Made by a program: the position numbers and the translations under genes
Part shown: positions 54,747-55,343 of the stretch, piece by piece
Numbering within the stretch: position 1 is the stretch's first letter
How the letters are laid out: the number at the start of each line of letters is the position of its first letter
The notes under the pieces: generated by a model
Told to the model about the DNA's origin: nothing
Database searches by the model: none
The model's input: only the letters and a program-made list of their open reading frames with translations
Source of the DNA: Lobulomyces angularis
Taxonomy: Eukaryota > Chytridiomycota > Chytridiomycetes > Lobulomycetales > Lobulomycetaceae
DNA length: 55,343 bases
Assembly: GCA_027604685.1 (NCBI GenBank)
Contig: JADHYX010000025.1
Coordinates: forward strand, 48,754-104,096
Reading direction: 5' to 3'

Positions 54747-55343
54747 TTATCTACTTAAATAATTTGGTCTAACTCTATGCAATAAAGTTGCTTCTACCAC
54801 ATCCTTTAAGTTTAAAGTAGCAACATCATCCCTGTTCCAAAGTCTTTCAACTAAATTTCCATTCACCATTTGCTTACACATTTCGTTTTTGCAACGTAGC
54901 AATCCATGAACTTTAATTAGTTTATCTTTTTTAGTGGGATTTGGATGTTGTCTTTCTTTAAATGTTTCTAAAGATCTACTTTTACATCCAGGGCAAATTG
55001 ACGAAGTCAAAAATTCATTAACCAAACATACTTGATATCCTGCCTTTTTAAACATGTCTCTAAACCCTTTTCCTTTTGTTGGAACTTGATATTTCATAGC
55101 AGTTCTTGACCAATCTCCAATTAACACCGTTGTATTTTCATTATCTCCAAACTTTTCTTTAAATTTTTTAATGAATTTAGTTTCTGATTTTTGCGAGTTT
55201 ATGAAAGCATTTAATTTCAATTTTCTAAATATTGTGTTCTTATAATTTAATTCCAGTTGAGTAAATCGATACAAGTAATCTTTTAAATAAATACGAAATG
55301 CAATAGGATCAAGTAACTTTCTAGATGGAATAGGTATATTTTG
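54747..55343 (-). CDS. Fanzor (eukaryotic TnpB-like RNA-guided nuclease), C-terminal part, truncated by window edge
   Basis: The minus-strand frame is open from the right edge (55343) to TAA 54747-54749, 198 codons; the N-terminal part lies beyond the window. The order is that of Fanzor RuvC regions. It begins with a basic helical segment, then the RuvC-II strand VLIGDWSRTAMKYQVPTKGK, where TnpB has Glu but this has Gly. GFRDMFKKAGYQVCLVNEFL follows, containing the Glu thought to replace it. The zinc finger has C-x2-C (CPGC) and C-x4-C (CKNEMC) knuckles, and the RuvC-III block is LWNRDDVATLNLKDVV with the catalytic Asp. Fanzors are nuclear RNA-guided DNA endonucleases descended from IS605/IS607-type TnpB and spread by transposons and large viruses. 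No stop interrupts the visible part, so it may be intact. Confidence 0.9.
   Translation of the reverse strand, partial: QNIPIPSRKLLDPIAFRIYLKDYLYRFTQLELNYKNTIFRKLKLNAFINSQKSETKFIKKFKEKFGDNENTTVLIGDWSRTAMKYQVPTKGKGFRDMFKKAGYQVCLVNEFLTSSICPGCKSRSLETFKERQHPNPTKKDKLIKVHGLLRCKNEMCKQMVNGNLVERLWNRDDVATLNLKDVVEATLLHRVRPNYLSR

Overview
This window is a contig piece from a very AT-rich nuclear genome, most likely an early-diverging zoosporic (flagellated) fungus of chytrid, Cryptomycota or aphelid type. Several sequence features point that way. There is a fungal Zn(II)2Cys6 transcription factor. There is a TMEM17-type ciliary transition-zone protein, which implies a flagellum. A complete peroxin pair (PEX19/PEX5), an NADPH oxidase and secreted M43 (MEP1-like) metalloproteases are present, along with a Fanzor (eukaryotic TnpB) gene. 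Introns are short (34 to about 120 nt), with GT..AG ends and T-rich 3' ends. TAA, TAG and TGA all end genes, so the code looks standard. Intergenic DNA is A/T homopolymer-rich, and a 10-N assembly gap lies at 31996-32005.

Layout. 0-7.5 kb: a WKF-domain/parvulin fusion (+), a mitochondrial PPR protein (+), an intron-containing M43 metalloprotease (-) and eIF3k (+). 7.6-14.6 kb: a gene-poor stretch with a broken coiled-coil gene, decayed coding relics, one copy of a dispersed degenerate repeat and one intact small gene of a bacterial-type PH-like family (12.1-12.7 kb). 14.6-22.5 kb: an intronless M43 paralogue (+), a Kelch/fibronectin-III protein of HCF-1 type (-), and TMEM17 (-) head-to-head with a Zn2Cys6 regulator (+). 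22.5-27.3 kb: decayed sequence, a mitochondrial-type membrane protein and a four-TM protein. 27.7-36.1 kb: RAT1/XRN2 (+), CDC40/PRP17 (-) and a polytopic membrane protein (+). 36.2-41 kb: a second dispersed repeat copy, TFIIS (+) and NADPH oxidase (+). 41.4-52 kb: an LSD1/KDM1-like demethylase (-) head-to-head with NOP2 (+), then PEX19 (-) head-to-head with PEX5 (+). 52-55.3 kb: TRAPPC6 (+), a seven-TM protein (-) and the C-terminal part of a Fanzor (-) that runs off the right edge.

Most genes are housekeeping: ribosome biogenesis and translation (WKF-parvulin, NOP2, eIF3k), RNA processing (RAT1, CDC40, PPR), transcription and chromatin (TFIIS, LSD1, HCF-like), peroxisome import (PEX5/PEX19) and vesicle tethering (TRAPPC6). 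The most noteworthy items are the Fanzor fragment with a rearranged RuvC site, the WKF-parvulin fusion, the PEX19/PEX5 divergent promoter with CRE and CCAAT motifs, and the tower-less LSD1 with a C-terminal C2H2 finger. All functional calls come from motif recognition by eye. No database search was run. Exon borders were deduced by frame continuity at GT..AG sites.
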